Source: an uncultured Rhizobium sp. (lineage in GTDB: Bacteria > Pseudomonadota > Alphaproteobacteria > Rhizobiales > Rhizobiaceae). From it: 64,000 bases of DNA. Where the stretch lies: NCBI GenBank assembly GCA_945952045.1, contig CAMFHE010000010.1, forward strand, positions 62,001-126,000, given 5' to 3'. The position numbers were made by a program, and so were the translations under genes. Below the pieces are notes generated by a model. That model ran no database searches. It was not told the DNA's origin and saw only the letters and a list, made by a program, of their open reading frames with translations. Shown one piece after another: positions 45,587 through 54,381 of the stretch (positions are counted from its first letter, which is position 1; the number at the start of each line of letters is the position of its first letter).

Positions 45587-46510
45587 TTATAACGCGCCGT
45601 GCTCGGCAACGCCCTTCAAAATCGACACCAGACCGGCCTCACGTTCGGCCTTCAACTGCTCCTGACCGCGCGCGCCAACGGCGGCGGCCGTTGATTTCGT
45701 CACGGCCGCAATCGTTTCCTCGTCGAGCTTCGCATCCAGCAAGGTGTCCCAGATCGCCTGATAGGTGGGACCGTATTTGCGCAGGAAATCTTCCATGCCC
45801 GTCGCATTGAGCTGGTTTGAAATGAACGAACCCTGCAACGTCCATTTGGGACCGGGTCCATAGATGAAGGCGCGGTCCACATCCTCGACCGAGGCGACGC
45901 CGTCGCGCACGAGCGCGATCGCCTCCCGCCACATCGCCCCCATGAGGCGCAAGGCCAGGTGACCGGTGATCTCGCGGTTCATGACGACGGGCTTCTTGCC
46001 CATTTCGTCGTAGAGAATTTTGGCGGCCTCGACGGCCGCAGGATCGGTCAGCTTGCCGCCGACAATCTCGACCAGCGGCATCAGATGGGCGGGATTGAAG
46101 GGATGACCGAGCACGATGCGTCCCGGCAGACGGCATTCGCTCTGCATATCGGACACCAGCAGCGCCGAAGAGGACGAGGCGATGATGACGTCATCGCCAA
46201 CACAGCTCTCGATTTCGGGGAGAAGAACGCGTTTTAGCTCCAGATTTTCCGGCCCGCTCTCCTGAACGAATTCGACGCCTTTCAGCGCTTCCGTCATGGA
46301 TGCGAACAGTTGCACCGTGCCCTGTGCGATGTCGCCACGCGGGCGTACAGCCTCCAGATCGGCAAGCAGGCTCGGCAGCAATTGCCGGAAACCGGCTTCC
46401 TGGTCCGCCATGCGGTCATAGACGCGAACATCGTGGCCAGCATGCGCGAAGGCTGCCGCCCATCGTTGTCCGATGACGCCGAAGCCGACGATTCCAATGG
46501 TTTTTTTCAC
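45587..46510 (-). CDS. 3-hydroxyacyl-CoA dehydrogenase-like protein (L-gulonate/carnitine dehydrogenase group)
   Basis: A 307-aa protein with a GTG start at 46510 overlapping the previous stop by 4 bp (GTGA); ribosome site AGGAGAAAC. The N-terminal NAD motif is GIVGFGVIGQRWAAAFAHAG, then ASSSSALLVSDM and GHPFNPAHLMPLVEIV (active-site His). The C-terminal helical domain has YGPGPKWTLQGSF. The size and the GxGPR-like region match the short members (lambda-crystallin, L-gulonate 3-dehydrogenase, carnitine dehydrogenase) rather than beta-oxidation FadB. It oxidises a beta-hydroxy acid; which one is unknown. Confidence 0.82.
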   Translation of the reverse strand: MKKTIGIVGFGVIGQRWAAAFAHAGHDVRVYDRMADQEAGFRQLLPSLLADLEAVRPRGDIAQGTVQLFASMTEALKGVEFVQESGPENLELKRVLLPEIESCVGDDVIIASSSSALLVSDMQSECRLPGRIVLGHPFNPAHLMPLVEIVGGKLTDPAAVEAAKILYDEMGKKPVVMNREITGHLALRLMGAMWREAIALVRDGVASVEDVDRAFIYGPGPKWTLQGSFISNQLNATGMEDFLRKYGPTYQAIWDTLLDAKLDEETIAAVTKSTAAAVGARGQEQLKAEREAGLVSILKGVAEHGAL

Positions 46511-47379
46511 CGTGTTTCTCCTGGTCCGTCGAGCGCTTTGCGGAAGGTATTGTTGATGTCGTTCCAAGGGATGAGGAGGTCGAGCCAGGCGCCGATGCGG
46601 CCGGCCACGATGATCGCCTCGTCGATGAGCGCCGCGAGGGGGAGATCGCCCTCCATGGCGGTCTCCAGGGCGAAGAGAAGCGCCGGCGTTTCGGTCATGT
46701 GACAGAAGTCGCGCAACCGCGTCGCCGTCTTGTTGAGCGCAAGGGCCGCTGTCTGGCGCAGGGCGCGTTCGTCCCGCTTGCCAATCTCCGCGCGCGTCCA
46801 CCACAAAAGTTCATGCAGAACGCGCGCCTCTCCCTCCGCGGCAAAGACCGGCCCGGCGGGATGCATGATGGCGCGCGAGGCGGTTGCCGCGGCGATATCG
46901 GCCGGCATTTCCGCCCAGAGGCGCTGGCGTGCCACAATCATGTCCGCCGGGAGAACCGAGTCGGGTCGTGACGGAGGCGTCACCGCTGTGTCCGGCGTCA
47001 GCGTTCCGGTGACGATGCGGCGGCCCTGGTCCTGTTTCAGCGTGGCGGCAAGCGCGGCTATGCCCTCGACTGGCGCATCGAGCACGCCGAGCAGCGTCAC
47101 ATGGGCGGTTTCTGCCTGTAGCGGCGCAAAGGTGATCTCGAGGAATTGCCGGACGGGCCAATAGATAAAGGCCCCGGCCGGCGCGTCCAGCACATGGGTC
47201 GCCCCTTCGACATCCTCGACGAAGGGCGCATGCCAGTAGATGTGGCTGCCCGCAATCTTCGGGGTATGAAGCTGCAGCTCCATCGGCAGGGTGCGCAGCA
47301 TGGCGCTGCGCGTCCTTTCCGCATCGCCGGTCAGTTTGATCGGCCAGGTCTGGCCCTCGGCCGAGAAATGAAGATGCAT
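46507..47379 (-). CDS. Two-domain protein with DUF3830-like N-terminus
   Basis: A 290-aa protein. The first about 110 residues (MELQLHTPKIAGSHIYWHAP, then HVLDAPAGAFIYWPVRQFLE) look like the DUF3830 cyclophilin-like barrel, which is normally a stand-alone protein near 150 residues. The remaining about 150 residues form a separate helical domain (ALRQTAALALNKTATRLRDF, then GRIGAWLDLLIPWNDI) that I do not recognise. DUF3830 genes usually sit in amidase/ureide-like catabolic operons. The end overlaps the next gene by 4 bp, and the start lies just after the NIPSNAP gene. The function is unknown. Confidence 0.6.
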   Translation of the reverse strand: MHLHFSAEGQTWPIKLTGDAERTRSAMLRTLPMELQLHTPKIAGSHIYWHAPFVEDVEGATHVLDAPAGAFIYWPVRQFLEITFAPLQAETAHVTLLGVLDAPVEGIAALAATLKQDQGRRIVTGTLTPDTAVTPPSRPDSVLPADMIVARQRLWAEMPADIAAATASRAIMHPAGPVFAAEGEARVLHELLWWTRAEIGKRDERALRQTAALALNKTATRLRDFCHMTETPALLFALETAMEGDLPLAALIDEAIIVAGRIGAWLDLLIPWNDINNTFRKALDGPGETR

Positions 47380-47380
47380 C

Positions 47381-47704
47381 TTATTTCCCGGGAATGAAGA
47401 AGGATACAGGCTTGAGGATCTGGTTGCGCATGTCGGCCAGATAGTCGGTCTCGATCACCTTGCGGCGATAGGCCTGCCATTCGGGATCTGCTTCCATCTG
47501 GTCGCGGCGGATTTCACGGTCGGCGAGGCTGTCGTATTTCCACAGGTGGACCGTGCGCGACAACTCGCCGATATGGGTCTGGAAGAAGCCGAAGGGTTCG
47601 CCGAGATAATGCCGCTGCATCGGCAGGCCGACATCCTCATAAAGCTTCAGGAAGCTCGGCAGCATGTTGGGCTTGGCGGTATAGGTGCGGTGGTCGAAGA
47701 TCAT
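47381..47704 (-). CDS. NIPSNAP-family protein
   Basis: A 107-aa ferredoxin-like-fold protein: MIFDHRTYTAKPNMLPSFLK, FGFFQTHIGELSRTVHLWKY, and MEADPEWQAYRRKV are the NIPSNAP signature (dimeric alpha-beta barrel). Bacterial members are small proteins of catabolic operons with no proven activity; EthD-like or isomerase roles are possible. It stands between the E2 gene and the DUF3830-like gene. Confidence 0.82.
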   Translation of the reverse strand: MIFDHRTYTAKPNMLPSFLKLYEDVGLPMQRHYLGEPFGFFQTHIGELSRTVHLWKYDSLADREIRRDQMEADPEWQAYRRKVIETDYLADMRNQILKPVSFFIPGK

Positions 47705-47758
47705 TCTAGGCTCCTGAGTGTTTTCTGGTTCTTGACCGTCAAAATCTGCCGGCCGGGC

Positions 47759-49036
47759 TTAGACGCCTGCGCTTCGGATCGTTTCCATGATCAGCCGCGC
47801 AGTCAGGGCGGGCGCCTCCATCTGCGGGACGTGTCCGACGCCCGAGAGAAGGTGGACGGCAGCGTGATCCGGCGCATGGGAGGCGTGTTTGCTCGGGATG
47901 ACGCGGTCCGACTTGCCCCAGATGATGCGGGTCGGGACGCCGAGACGGGCGAGCGCCGGCAGACCATCGAAGAGCTGGGTGTCGCCGGCAAACAGATGGC
48001 CGGCCAACGCCTCCAGGGGAGCGCGGTTTTCGAGCTTGTCCATCTGGCGCAGGACGGCGCCCGCATAGCCCTGCGGCAGGATTGCCGCATCTGCGAGCAT
48101 GAAAGCCAGCCAGCGTTGCAGCGCCGCCTCCGTCATCGAGCGCGTCAGCCCGGCAATGAAGCCGCCGGCGATCTCCGTCCCCAGTCCGCCGGGCGCCAGA
48201 AGCGTCATCGAACGGATGGCGACACGGCCAACCGAGGCGAGCGCCAGCGCGGTCGCGCCGCCGAGCGAGTGGCCGACGATATGCGCCTGCTCGATCCCTT
48301 CCTGGTCGAGCCTGTCCGAAACGAAACCGGCCAGTTCCTCGACGCTTTCGGCGCGCTGGGATGCATTCGAGCCATGGCCGGCGAGATCGATAGTAACAGC
48401 CGCAATATCCGCACCCAGCAAGGGCAGGACCTGACGCCAGCTGGACCGGTCCGCACCGAAGCCGTGCAGGAAGACGACCGGCAGGCCGGCTGACCGGCCA
48501 ACTATTGGCGGTGAGGCAACGACTGCGCTTTCTGCGACAGCCGGCGCACCCTTTGACCGGCGAAGGTCAACCGCCTTCAGAATGTCCCGCTGCTTGATCC
48601 GGCCGCCCGGACCTGAACCGGTGACCGTCGACAGATCGATCCCGGCCTGCGCCGCGAGACGGCGGGCCAAGGGGCTTGCGATTGCCCTTGCGGATTTCAC
48701 GGGAAGTTCCGGGGCGGCGGCACTGATGGCCGGAGCGGTCACGGACGGGGTGTTGACCCGCTCATTTGTGGGTGCAGGTGCTGGCACCGGCTCGACCTCG
48801 GAAATCGTTCCGAGCACGGCGCCGACGGGGGCCTCCTCGCCTTGCCTGTACTGGATGTCTGCCAGCCAGCCGTCCCGCTCCGCCTCGATTTCCGTGGCGG
48901 CCTTGGCGGTTTCGACGGTAACGAGCAAATCTCCGGCCTTCACCTTGTCGCCGACCTTGGCGGACCAGGAGATGACCAGAACGGTTTCCATATACTCGCC
49001 GCCGGCGCTCTCGATGCTGATGGGATAGGTCGTCAT
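47759..49036 (-). CDS. Lipoyl E2 / alpha-beta hydrolase fusion (AcoC-like)
   Basis: A 425-aa protein in three parts. Residues 1-75 are a lipoyl domain with the modified Lys at K45 (VETAKAATEI). Residues about 118-160 are an E3/E1-binding domain (SPLARRLAAQAGIDLSTVTG). Residues about 185-425 are an alpha/beta hydrolase (VVFLHGFGADRSSW, nucleophile GHSLGG, late His in SGVGHVPQMEAP) instead of the CAT-type acyltransferase core. This is the AcoC layout of acetoin dehydrogenase. With E1 alpha and E1 beta upstream it should form a 2-oxoacid- or acetoin-cleaving complex; the E3 must come from elsewhere, as none is in the window. Confidence 0.87.
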   Translation of the reverse strand: MTTYPISIESAGGEYMETVLVISWSAKVGDKVKAGDLLVTVETAKAATEIEAERDGWLADIQYRQGEEAPVGAVLGTISEVEPVPAPAPTNERVNTPSVTAPAISAAAPELPVKSARAIASPLARRLAAQAGIDLSTVTGSGPGGRIKQRDILKAVDLRRSKGAPAVAESAVVASPPIVGRSAGLPVVFLHGFGADRSSWRQVLPLLGADIAAVTIDLAGHGSNASQRAESVEELAGFVSDRLDQEGIEQAHIVGHSLGGATALALASVGRVAIRSMTLLAPGGLGTEIAGGFIAGLTRSMTEAALQRWLAFMLADAAILPQGYAGAVLRQMDKLENRAPLEALAGHLFAGDTQLFDGLPALARLGVPTRIIWGKSDRVIPSKHASHAPDHAAVHLLSGVGHVPQMEAPALTARLIMETIRSAGV

Positions 49037-49046
49037 TCTCTATCCC

Positions 49047-50021
49047 TCACTTCAGAGTCGCGAGGGCTGCCGCACGGATTTTCTCGGCATTGGGCAGCAT
49101 CGCCGTTTCCAGCGGCTCGGAATACGGGATCGGCATGTCCGGCAGGGTGACGCGGGCAACGGGCGCATCGAGTTCGTCGAAGGCATGGTCCATGATCGTG
49201 GCGGAGAGCTCGGCCGCGTAACCGCAGAAGCGCCATCCCTCGTTGACGACAACGGCATGGTGGGTCTTGGCGATGGAGCGGACAATGGCGTTGACGTCGA
49301 GCGGGCGCAGCGAGCGCAGATCGATTACCTCGGCGGAAACGCCGTCCGCAGCCAGGAGATCCGCTGCCTTGATCGATTCAACCACCATCTTCGATGTCGC
49401 GAAGATGGAAACGTCCGTCCCCTCGCGCATCGTTGCGGCCTTGCCGAGCGGAACGATGACGTCGCCGTCCGGCACTTCACCGCGGGTGTTGTAGAGCAGC
49501 TTGTGTTCCAGAAAGACGACGGGCTGGTCGTCGCGGATCGCCGCTTTCAGCATGCCTTTCGCATCCGCCGGCGTAGACGGTGCGACGACCTTGATCCCGG
49601 GAATATGGGCCAGCATGGAATCGAGCGCCTTGGAATGCTGCGCGCCGGCGCCGGCGCCGCCACCGCCCTGTGTGCGAAGGACGAAGGGCATTTTCACCTG
49701 CCCGTCCCAGATGTAATTGTAGATCGAGGCCTGGTTGACCAGCGCATCCAGCGACAGCGGAATGAAATCCGCATACATGATTTCGAGCACGGGCCGCGTG
49801 CCGGTCATCGCAGCGGTCACCGCCATGGCGGTCATTGCCTGCTCGGAGATCGGCGTGTCGCGCACACGGCTTTCGCCGAACTCTTCCATCAGGCCCTTCG
49901 TCACCTTGAAAACGCCGCCATAGCGGGCGATGTCCTCTCCGAAGAGGAAGACGGACGGATCGGCGGCCATTTCTTCGCGCAGCGCGGCGTTCAAGGCTTC
50001 GGCATATCGCATCAGGGCCAT
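49047..50021 (-). CDS. Thiamine-dependent dehydrogenase E1 beta subunit (AcoB-like)
   Basis: A 324-aa transketolase-fold subunit: FLFGEDIARYGGVFKVTKGL, RDTPISEQAMTAMAVTAAMTG, VLRTQGGGGAGAGAQHSKAL and VIDLRSLRPLDVNAI. These are the E1 beta motifs of pyruvate/acetoin-type complexes (PF02779/PF02780). The ATG at 50021 lies just before the end of E1 alpha, so translation is coupled. It pairs with E1 alpha to decarboxylate or cleave the substrate and load acyl onto E2 lipoate. Confidence 0.9.
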   Translation of the reverse strand: MALMRYAEALNAALREEMAADPSVFLFGEDIARYGGVFKVTKGLMEEFGESRVRDTPISEQAMTAMAVTAAMTGTRPVLEIMYADFIPLSLDALVNQASIYNYIWDGQVKMPFVLRTQGGGGAGAGAQHSKALDSMLAHIPGIKVVAPSTPADAKGMLKAAIRDDQPVVFLEHKLLYNTRGEVPDGDVIVPLGKAATMREGTDVSIFATSKMVVESIKAADLLAADGVSAEVIDLRSLRPLDVNAIVRSIAKTHHAVVVNEGWRFCGYAAELSATIMDHAFDELDAPVARVTLPDMPIPYSEPLETAMLPNAEKIRAAALATLK

Positions 50022-50022
50022 T

Positions 50023-50994
50023 TCAGTGCGCCTCGCTATAGGGGTTGCATGCTTCGTCGATTGCAAATTGCGGCATGGGGTCCGACAGGGCGGCCTCGAA
50101 GGCTGCGTCAACTTCAGCCTTTGCCTGCGCTTCGATCTCGGCCAGCCTCGTCTCGCCCACATCGGCAAGCAGCGCCGCTCTCGAAACCGTCAGCGGATCG
50201 CGCGCCTTCCAGGCGGCGATGTCCTCTGGCTTCTGGTAACCGCCCATGTCGGAGGTGGAGAAACCTTCGAGGCGGTAGGTCTTGCATTCGACCATGCCGG
50301 GTCCGTCGCCGCGACGCGCACGATCGACCATGTTGGACACGGCGCGGTAGACGGCGACCACATCATTGCCATCGACGATTTCCGCCGGCATGCCGTAACC
50401 GGCGGCACGAACGGAAATATCTTCCACCGAAGACTGGACGTCGGAGTGAACCGTCAGCCCGAACTGGTTGTGCTCCAGAACGAAAACGACCGGCAGCTTC
50501 CACAGGGCAGCCATGTTCATCGCCTCGTGACAAATGCCGGTCTGGGCGGCGCCATCGCCGAAGACGCACATGGCGACGTTCTTCTGGCCCATGATCTGCA
50601 TCGAGAGCGCCATGCCCGTCGCCGCCGGAATGCCGGCGCCGACAATGGCGTTTCCGCCGACGACGCCCTTTGAGGCATCCGCCACCAACATGTGGCCGGC
50701 GCGGCCGCCACAGGCGCCCGTCTGTCGGCCGAAGATTTCGGCGATCACCGGCCGCATTTCCATGCCCTTGCCGATATAGACGGAATGGCCGCGATGAGTG
50801 GTGGCGACCTTGTCATCGATCTCCAGCATCGCGGTTGCGGCAACACCGACGGCTTCCTGGCCGTCGCACCGATGAATGGGTCCGCGTGTGCGGCCTTCTT
50901 TATGAAGGGCTCCGAGCCCCTCTTCCAGATGCCGCACCATCAGCATCTTCCGATAGATTTCGAGATGGTCTTCCGTCGAGGGTGTGTTCTTCAC
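50023..50994 (-). CDS. Thiamine-dependent dehydrogenase E1 alpha subunit (AcoA-like)
   Basis: A 323-aa subunit with a GTG start at 50994, fixed by GGAGG at good spacing; the longer in-frame extension overlaps the operator. ThDP motif: GDGAAQTGICHEAMNMAALW, then VLEHN, preceded by GRAGHMLVADASKGVVGGNA. It is the first gene of an eight-product minus-strand operon (E1 alpha, E1 beta, E2, NIPSNAP, DUF3830-like, dehydrogenase, SDR), and its promoter carries the best copy of the GntR palindrome. Confidence 0.9.
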   Translation of the reverse strand: MKNTPSTEDHLEIYRKMLMVRHLEEGLGALHKEGRTRGPIHRCDGQEAVGVAATAMLEIDDKVATTHRGHSVYIGKGMEMRPVIAEIFGRQTGACGGRAGHMLVADASKGVVGGNAIVGAGIPAATGMALSMQIMGQKNVAMCVFGDGAAQTGICHEAMNMAALWKLPVVFVLEHNQFGLTVHSDVQSSVEDISVRAAGYGMPAEIVDGNDVVAVYRAVSNMVDRARRGDGPGMVECKTYRLEGFSTSDMGGYQKPEDIAAWKARDPLTVSRAALLADVGETRLAEIEAQAKAEVDAAFEAALSDPMPQFAIDEACNPYSEAH

Positions 50995-51029
50995 AAAGAA
51001 GCCTCCAAATGCACTACGTAATTTAATAC

Positions 51030-51047
51030 AAAAGTGTCGACACTTTT
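51030..51047. promoter_or_regulatory. GntR-regulon palindrome in the E1 alpha / SDR divergent promoter
   Basis: AAAAGTGTCGACACTTTT, a perfect 18-bp palindrome containing the 12-bp core AGTGTCGACACT (51033-51044). It lies 36 bp before the E1 alpha start and 52 bp before the SDR start, in position to control both. Confidence 0.7.
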
Positions 51048-51098
51048 CAAGTCCTGCTGCAAAATAGATTCGAGCCGGTGTGAAAAGGAGCCAAGGCC

Positions 51099-51839
51099 AT
51101 GCGTTTGATGGGAAAGACCGCCATTTTGACAGGTGCGGGGGCGGGCATCGGCGCGGCCACGGCCGCGATGTTTGCGCGCGAAGGGGCAAAGGTTCTGGTG
51201 GTGGACCGGGATGAGGCTGCGGCCGGGCGCGTTGCGTCCGAGATCGGGGCTGCATCGATTGCGACGGATGTTTCGGACGAAGCTGCGGTCAAAACCATGG
51301 CGTCGAAGGCCGCCGAGCTGTTCGGCAGGGTCGATATCCTCGTGAACAATGCCGGCTACGGGATTCGCGGAACGGTCCTGACCACGGAGGCTGCCGACTG
51401 GGATGCGCTGATGGCGGTCAACGTCAAGGGCGTCTTCCTGTGCTCGAAGCATGTCATTCCGCTGATGACCACCGGCGGAGCAATCGTCAACACTGCGTCC
51501 AATGTCGCCAATGTCGGGCTTGCCGACCGCGCCGCATACGTCGCCTCGAAGGGGGCAGTCGCCGCCCTCACCCGGTCGATGGCGCTCGATCATGCGGATC
51601 GCAACATCCGGGTTAATGCGGTCGCGCCCGGCACGACCTGGTCCAGCTATTTCGACAAGATCCTCGAAACGCATCCCGATCCGGATGGCTTCGTCGCGGC
51701 CCTGAACGGCCGGGCGCCGATGAAGCGCGTGGCGCAGCCGGACGAGATCGCCCAGGCGATCCTGTGGCTGGCCAGCGACGAATCCTCCTACGCCACAGGC
51801 TCCATTCTGACCGTGGATGGCGGCATGACGGCCTGGTGA
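51099..51839 (+). CDS. Short-chain dehydrogenase/reductase
   Basis: A 246-aa SDR: LTGAGAGIGAATAAMFAREG (8-27), acidic VVDRDEA after beta2 (NAD preference), NNAGYGIRG, YVASKGAVAALTRSM (catalytic Tyr-Lys) and LASDESSYATGSILTVDGG. It is divergent from E1 alpha under the same palindrome and convergent with the cobalamin-binding protein gene. It presumably oxidises a hydroxy intermediate of the pathway. Ribosome site AAAGGAGCC. Confidence 0.87.
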   Translation: MRLMGKTAILTGAGAGIGAATAAMFAREGAKVLVVDRDEAAAGRVASEIGAASIATDVSDEAAVKTMASKAAELFGRVDILVNNAGYGIRGTVLTTEAADWDALMAVNVKGVFLCSKHVIPLMTTGGAIVNTASNVANVGLADRAAYVASKGAVAALTRSMALDHADRNIRVNAVAPGTTWSSYFDKILETHPDPDGFVAALNGRAPMKRVAQPDEIAQAILWLASDESSYATGSILTVDGGMTAW

Positions 51840-51847
51840 CGCCGATG

Positions 51848-53587
51848 TCAGGCGGACGAAATGGTGGATCGCAAGGCGGCCAGCATTTCGTCCAGATCGG
51901 CGCAAGGGAGACATCCCTCGGCGACCAGATCCGACCGGACATCGACCGGCAAGCCGGAATTGGAATCCTTTGGAATCTCGTTCAAGCGGCCGCCGACCAG
52001 GATGGGCAGGTCGAGGCCATGCAGCGCCATGACCGCCTTGACCGCTTTCGCATAGGACAGCGCGACGCCGTTATAGGTGCTGATGGCAATCACGTCCGCC
52101 CCTGCTTCCTTCGCTTGCGTGACAAGCGTTTCGGGATCGACGGCGACGCCCGCATCGATGAGGCCGGCGCCCAAGCCGTCCAGCGCCTGCTCGACGAGAT
52201 ATTTGCCATGCTCGTGCACATCCGTCGTGCCGATGCAGACCAGCGGCACCTTCTTCGCCTCCAGCGGCGACTGGCGCCTGACCCAGTCTTCCGCCTTGTG
52301 GTTGAGCTCGCGCGCCCATTCGGCATGGATCAGCGGCTGCCGGCCACGCGGTGTTTCCGCGCCCGGGCCGAAGAGCTGTTCCATGCGTTTCGGTCCCATG
52401 CGGCGAATGGCGAGCATCAACGCGGCCGGGTCCTGCGTATCGACGCCGCTGTCGCCAAGGCCGGCCAGAACATCCGCCGCGAAGCGCCTGCCCCCCTCCA
52501 CCAGAGTATCCGCCATCCTCTCGATCGTCGGCCAGTCGAGGATCGGCGCGTAGAAGGGGGCGTGATAGGCCAGACGATGGGCGAAGGTCTGGGCGTCGAT
52601 GATTTCATCGACATCGGGAATACGCTGGTTCTCGGTGACCGGAACCGGATTGACGGCGTGACCGGTGGGCCAGCGCCCGAGCGCCAGGATATCGGCCGTC
52701 AGGTAGCTGGAAAGGCTGGCATAGTTGCCAGCCGGCGTTGACTGATAGGCAACCGTATTGCCGAAGATCATCGTGCCCGGAGCGTCATTGACCTGGACGA
52801 GCGCGGCATGGAAGGCCGCCCGCGACAGCGGATCGCTGAAATGATGGCCGTAGCAATGGGAAACCTTGGCACCGATCAGGTCTTCGACGATATGTTTCTC
52901 GATGATCACCATCCCGAGCGCGCAGGCCATGTCGATGAACAGGCCGGCAAAACCATCGTCGAGATTGGAGTGCACGAGGATTGTCTCATCCTGCGCCGCA
53001 ATCAGTCCAAGCGCCGTGACGGTTGCCTCGGTGGTCGCGACGTCATCATCCCAATAGGGCAGACGGAAGGTGAAATACTGGCCGAGATTGCCGATCGCCG
53101 TTGCGCCAGCGGCGATTGCGGCACGTGTATTTTCGACAGCACCCGGTAGCCCGAGCATGAAATCGCCGAAATGCGCCGCTGCCGGGGCCGCATTGGTGAT
53201 GCGCGCGAAATCCTCCGGACCGTTGAGCACGATACCGGTGCCGCGCGAGGCCTTGGCCCGCATCGCTTCGGGATAACCCATGGACCAATCCAGCGTGATG
53301 CCGAAACGATCAACCGTAACGCCCGACTGGGCGCAGGTTGCATAAACCGTGCGGATGGCTTCGATGGTGCGATTGACGTCGCGAAACCCGATATGGGCGT
53401 GCTGCATCACCCGCCCTTCCGCCGCGCCGCGCCTTTTCCACTCCGCTTCGGAGCCAACACCCTTTTCGGAAAGGAACAGGCACGATCCAAGCTTCCAGAG
53501 ACGCGCCATGTCCTGACCGGCCTGAAGCAAGTCGCGGCCCGGCTGGAGACGGGGGTCGATCAATGCAAGGATAGGTGCTGCTGTCAT
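51848..53587 (-). CDS. Cobalamin-binding mutase-like protein, TIM-barrel-type domain fused to B12 domain
   Basis: A 579-aa protein. The C-terminal about 133 residues are a B12-binding domain with the base-off motif D456-x-H458-x-x-G461 (GTTDVHEHGKYLVEQALDG), then AISTYNGVAL and LVGGRLN at the expected spacing. The about 440-residue N-terminal part resembles a mutase barrel (YWDDDVATTEATVTALGLIA, AAQDETILVHSNLDDGFAGL, VIIEKHIVEDLIGA, SHCYGHHFSDPLSRAAF). The plan recalls glutamate mutase with its E and S subunits joined in one chain. The reaction is unknown; an adenosylcobalamin carbon-skeleton or amine rearrangement is the inference. It overlaps the hydrolase gene by 4 bp and ends an operon under the GntR palindrome at 57469. 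Confidence 0.75.
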   Translation of the reverse strand: MTAAPILALIDPRLQPGRDLLQAGQDMARLWKLGSCLFLSEKGVGSEAEWKRRGAAEGRVMQHAHIGFRDVNRTIEAIRTVYATCAQSGVTVDRFGITLDWSMGYPEAMRAKASRGTGIVLNGPEDFARITNAAPAAAHFGDFMLGLPGAVENTRAAIAAGATAIGNLGQYFTFRLPYWDDDVATTEATVTALGLIAAQDETILVHSNLDDGFAGLFIDMACALGMVIIEKHIVEDLIGAKVSHCYGHHFSDPLSRAAFHAALVQVNDAPGTMIFGNTVAYQSTPAGNYASLSSYLTADILALGRWPTGHAVNPVPVTENQRIPDVDEIIDAQTFAHRLAYHAPFYAPILDWPTIERMADTLVEGGRRFAADVLAGLGDSGVDTQDPAALMLAIRRMGPKRMEQLFGPGAETPRGRQPLIHAEWARELNHKAEDWVRRQSPLEAKKVPLVCIGTTDVHEHGKYLVEQALDGLGAGLIDAGVAVDPETLVTQAKEAGADVIAISTYNGVALSYAKAVKAVMALHGLDLPILVGGRLNEIPKDSNSGLPVDVRSDLVAEGCLPCADLDEMLAALRSTISSA

Positions 53588-54381
53588 TGTGAGACTTCTT
53601 CGATGAAACGGCGGATGGAGGCGGCGAATTGCGCCGGCCTGTCCTTGGGGTGAAAATGCGCGCCCGTTAATCTGGTCGTGATGGAGCCGGGAATCGCCTC
53701 GGCGATGGCTGAGGACAATGCCGGAGGCGTCAGAATATCGCTGTTCGCCACGATGACGTTGACGGGGCGGTCGATCCGGTGGAGGTCGTTCAGCCGGTCG
53801 TGATCGAGCAGCATGCGCACCCGGCGCGCCGCGACATCCAGGGGAGCGAGTGCGGCCGGCGCTGCCTCTACGGCAGCCTCGAGGCGCTGCGCATGCTCTT
53901 CCAGATAGGAATCTTCATGACCGAAGACATGGGTCAGCCGCTGATAGGCTTCGGCAAGTCCCCTCTCCAGCAACTCCGCTCGTGCGAGAAAGAGGGTGCG
54001 GAAGCGCTCGTCGGATCGCGCCCAGGAACTGCTGATGGTAAAGCTCAAGCCAACGCCGGGGTGATCAAGTGCAAGCGTCTGCGCGACCGCGCCGCCGGTC
54101 GAATGACCGACGACATGGAAAGGCCCTCCCGACAGCGCGGCAATCTCGGCAAAATCCGCCGCAATCTGGCCGATGGAGTAAGGCCCGTCAGGCCTGTCGC
54201 TCCGGCCGGCGCCGCGATGATCGACCACAGTCGGGCGAAAATCCGAACGCAGTTCGTCCACGACACCGGTCCAGAACCGACCATCGCCGCCAAGGCCGGG
54301 GATCAGCATGATCTGTGGGCCACGATCGCCGAAGCTTTCGTAGTGGATGCGACACCCGTCCCGCGCGATGTGGAAAGGCAC
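53584..54381 (-). CDS. Alpha/beta hydrolase
   Basis: A 265-aa hydrolase with a GTG start at 54381 (ribosome site GGAGGGAAA) overlapping the previous stop. It has LIPGLGGDGRFW (oxyanion region), the nucleophile GHSTGGAVAQ, an Asp in VIVANSDILTPP and a late His in TGAHFHPKD: a full Ser-Asp-His set. The family includes lactonases (3-oxoadipate enol-lactonase-like) and esterases; the substrate is unknown. It is coupled to the cobalamin-binding gene by a 4-bp overlap. Confidence 0.83.
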   Translation of the reverse strand: MPFHIARDGCRIHYESFGDRGPQIMLIPGLGGDGRFWTGVVDELRSDFRPTVVDHRGAGRSDRPDGPYSIGQIAADFAEIAALSGGPFHVVGHSTGGAVAQTLALDHPGVGLSFTISSSWARSDERFRTLFLARAELLERGLAEAYQRLTHVFGHEDSYLEEHAQRLEAAVEAAPAALAPLDVAARRVRMLLDHDRLNDLHRIDRPVNVIVANSDILTPPALSSAIAEAIPGSITTRLTGAHFHPKDRPAQFAASIRRFIEEVSQ

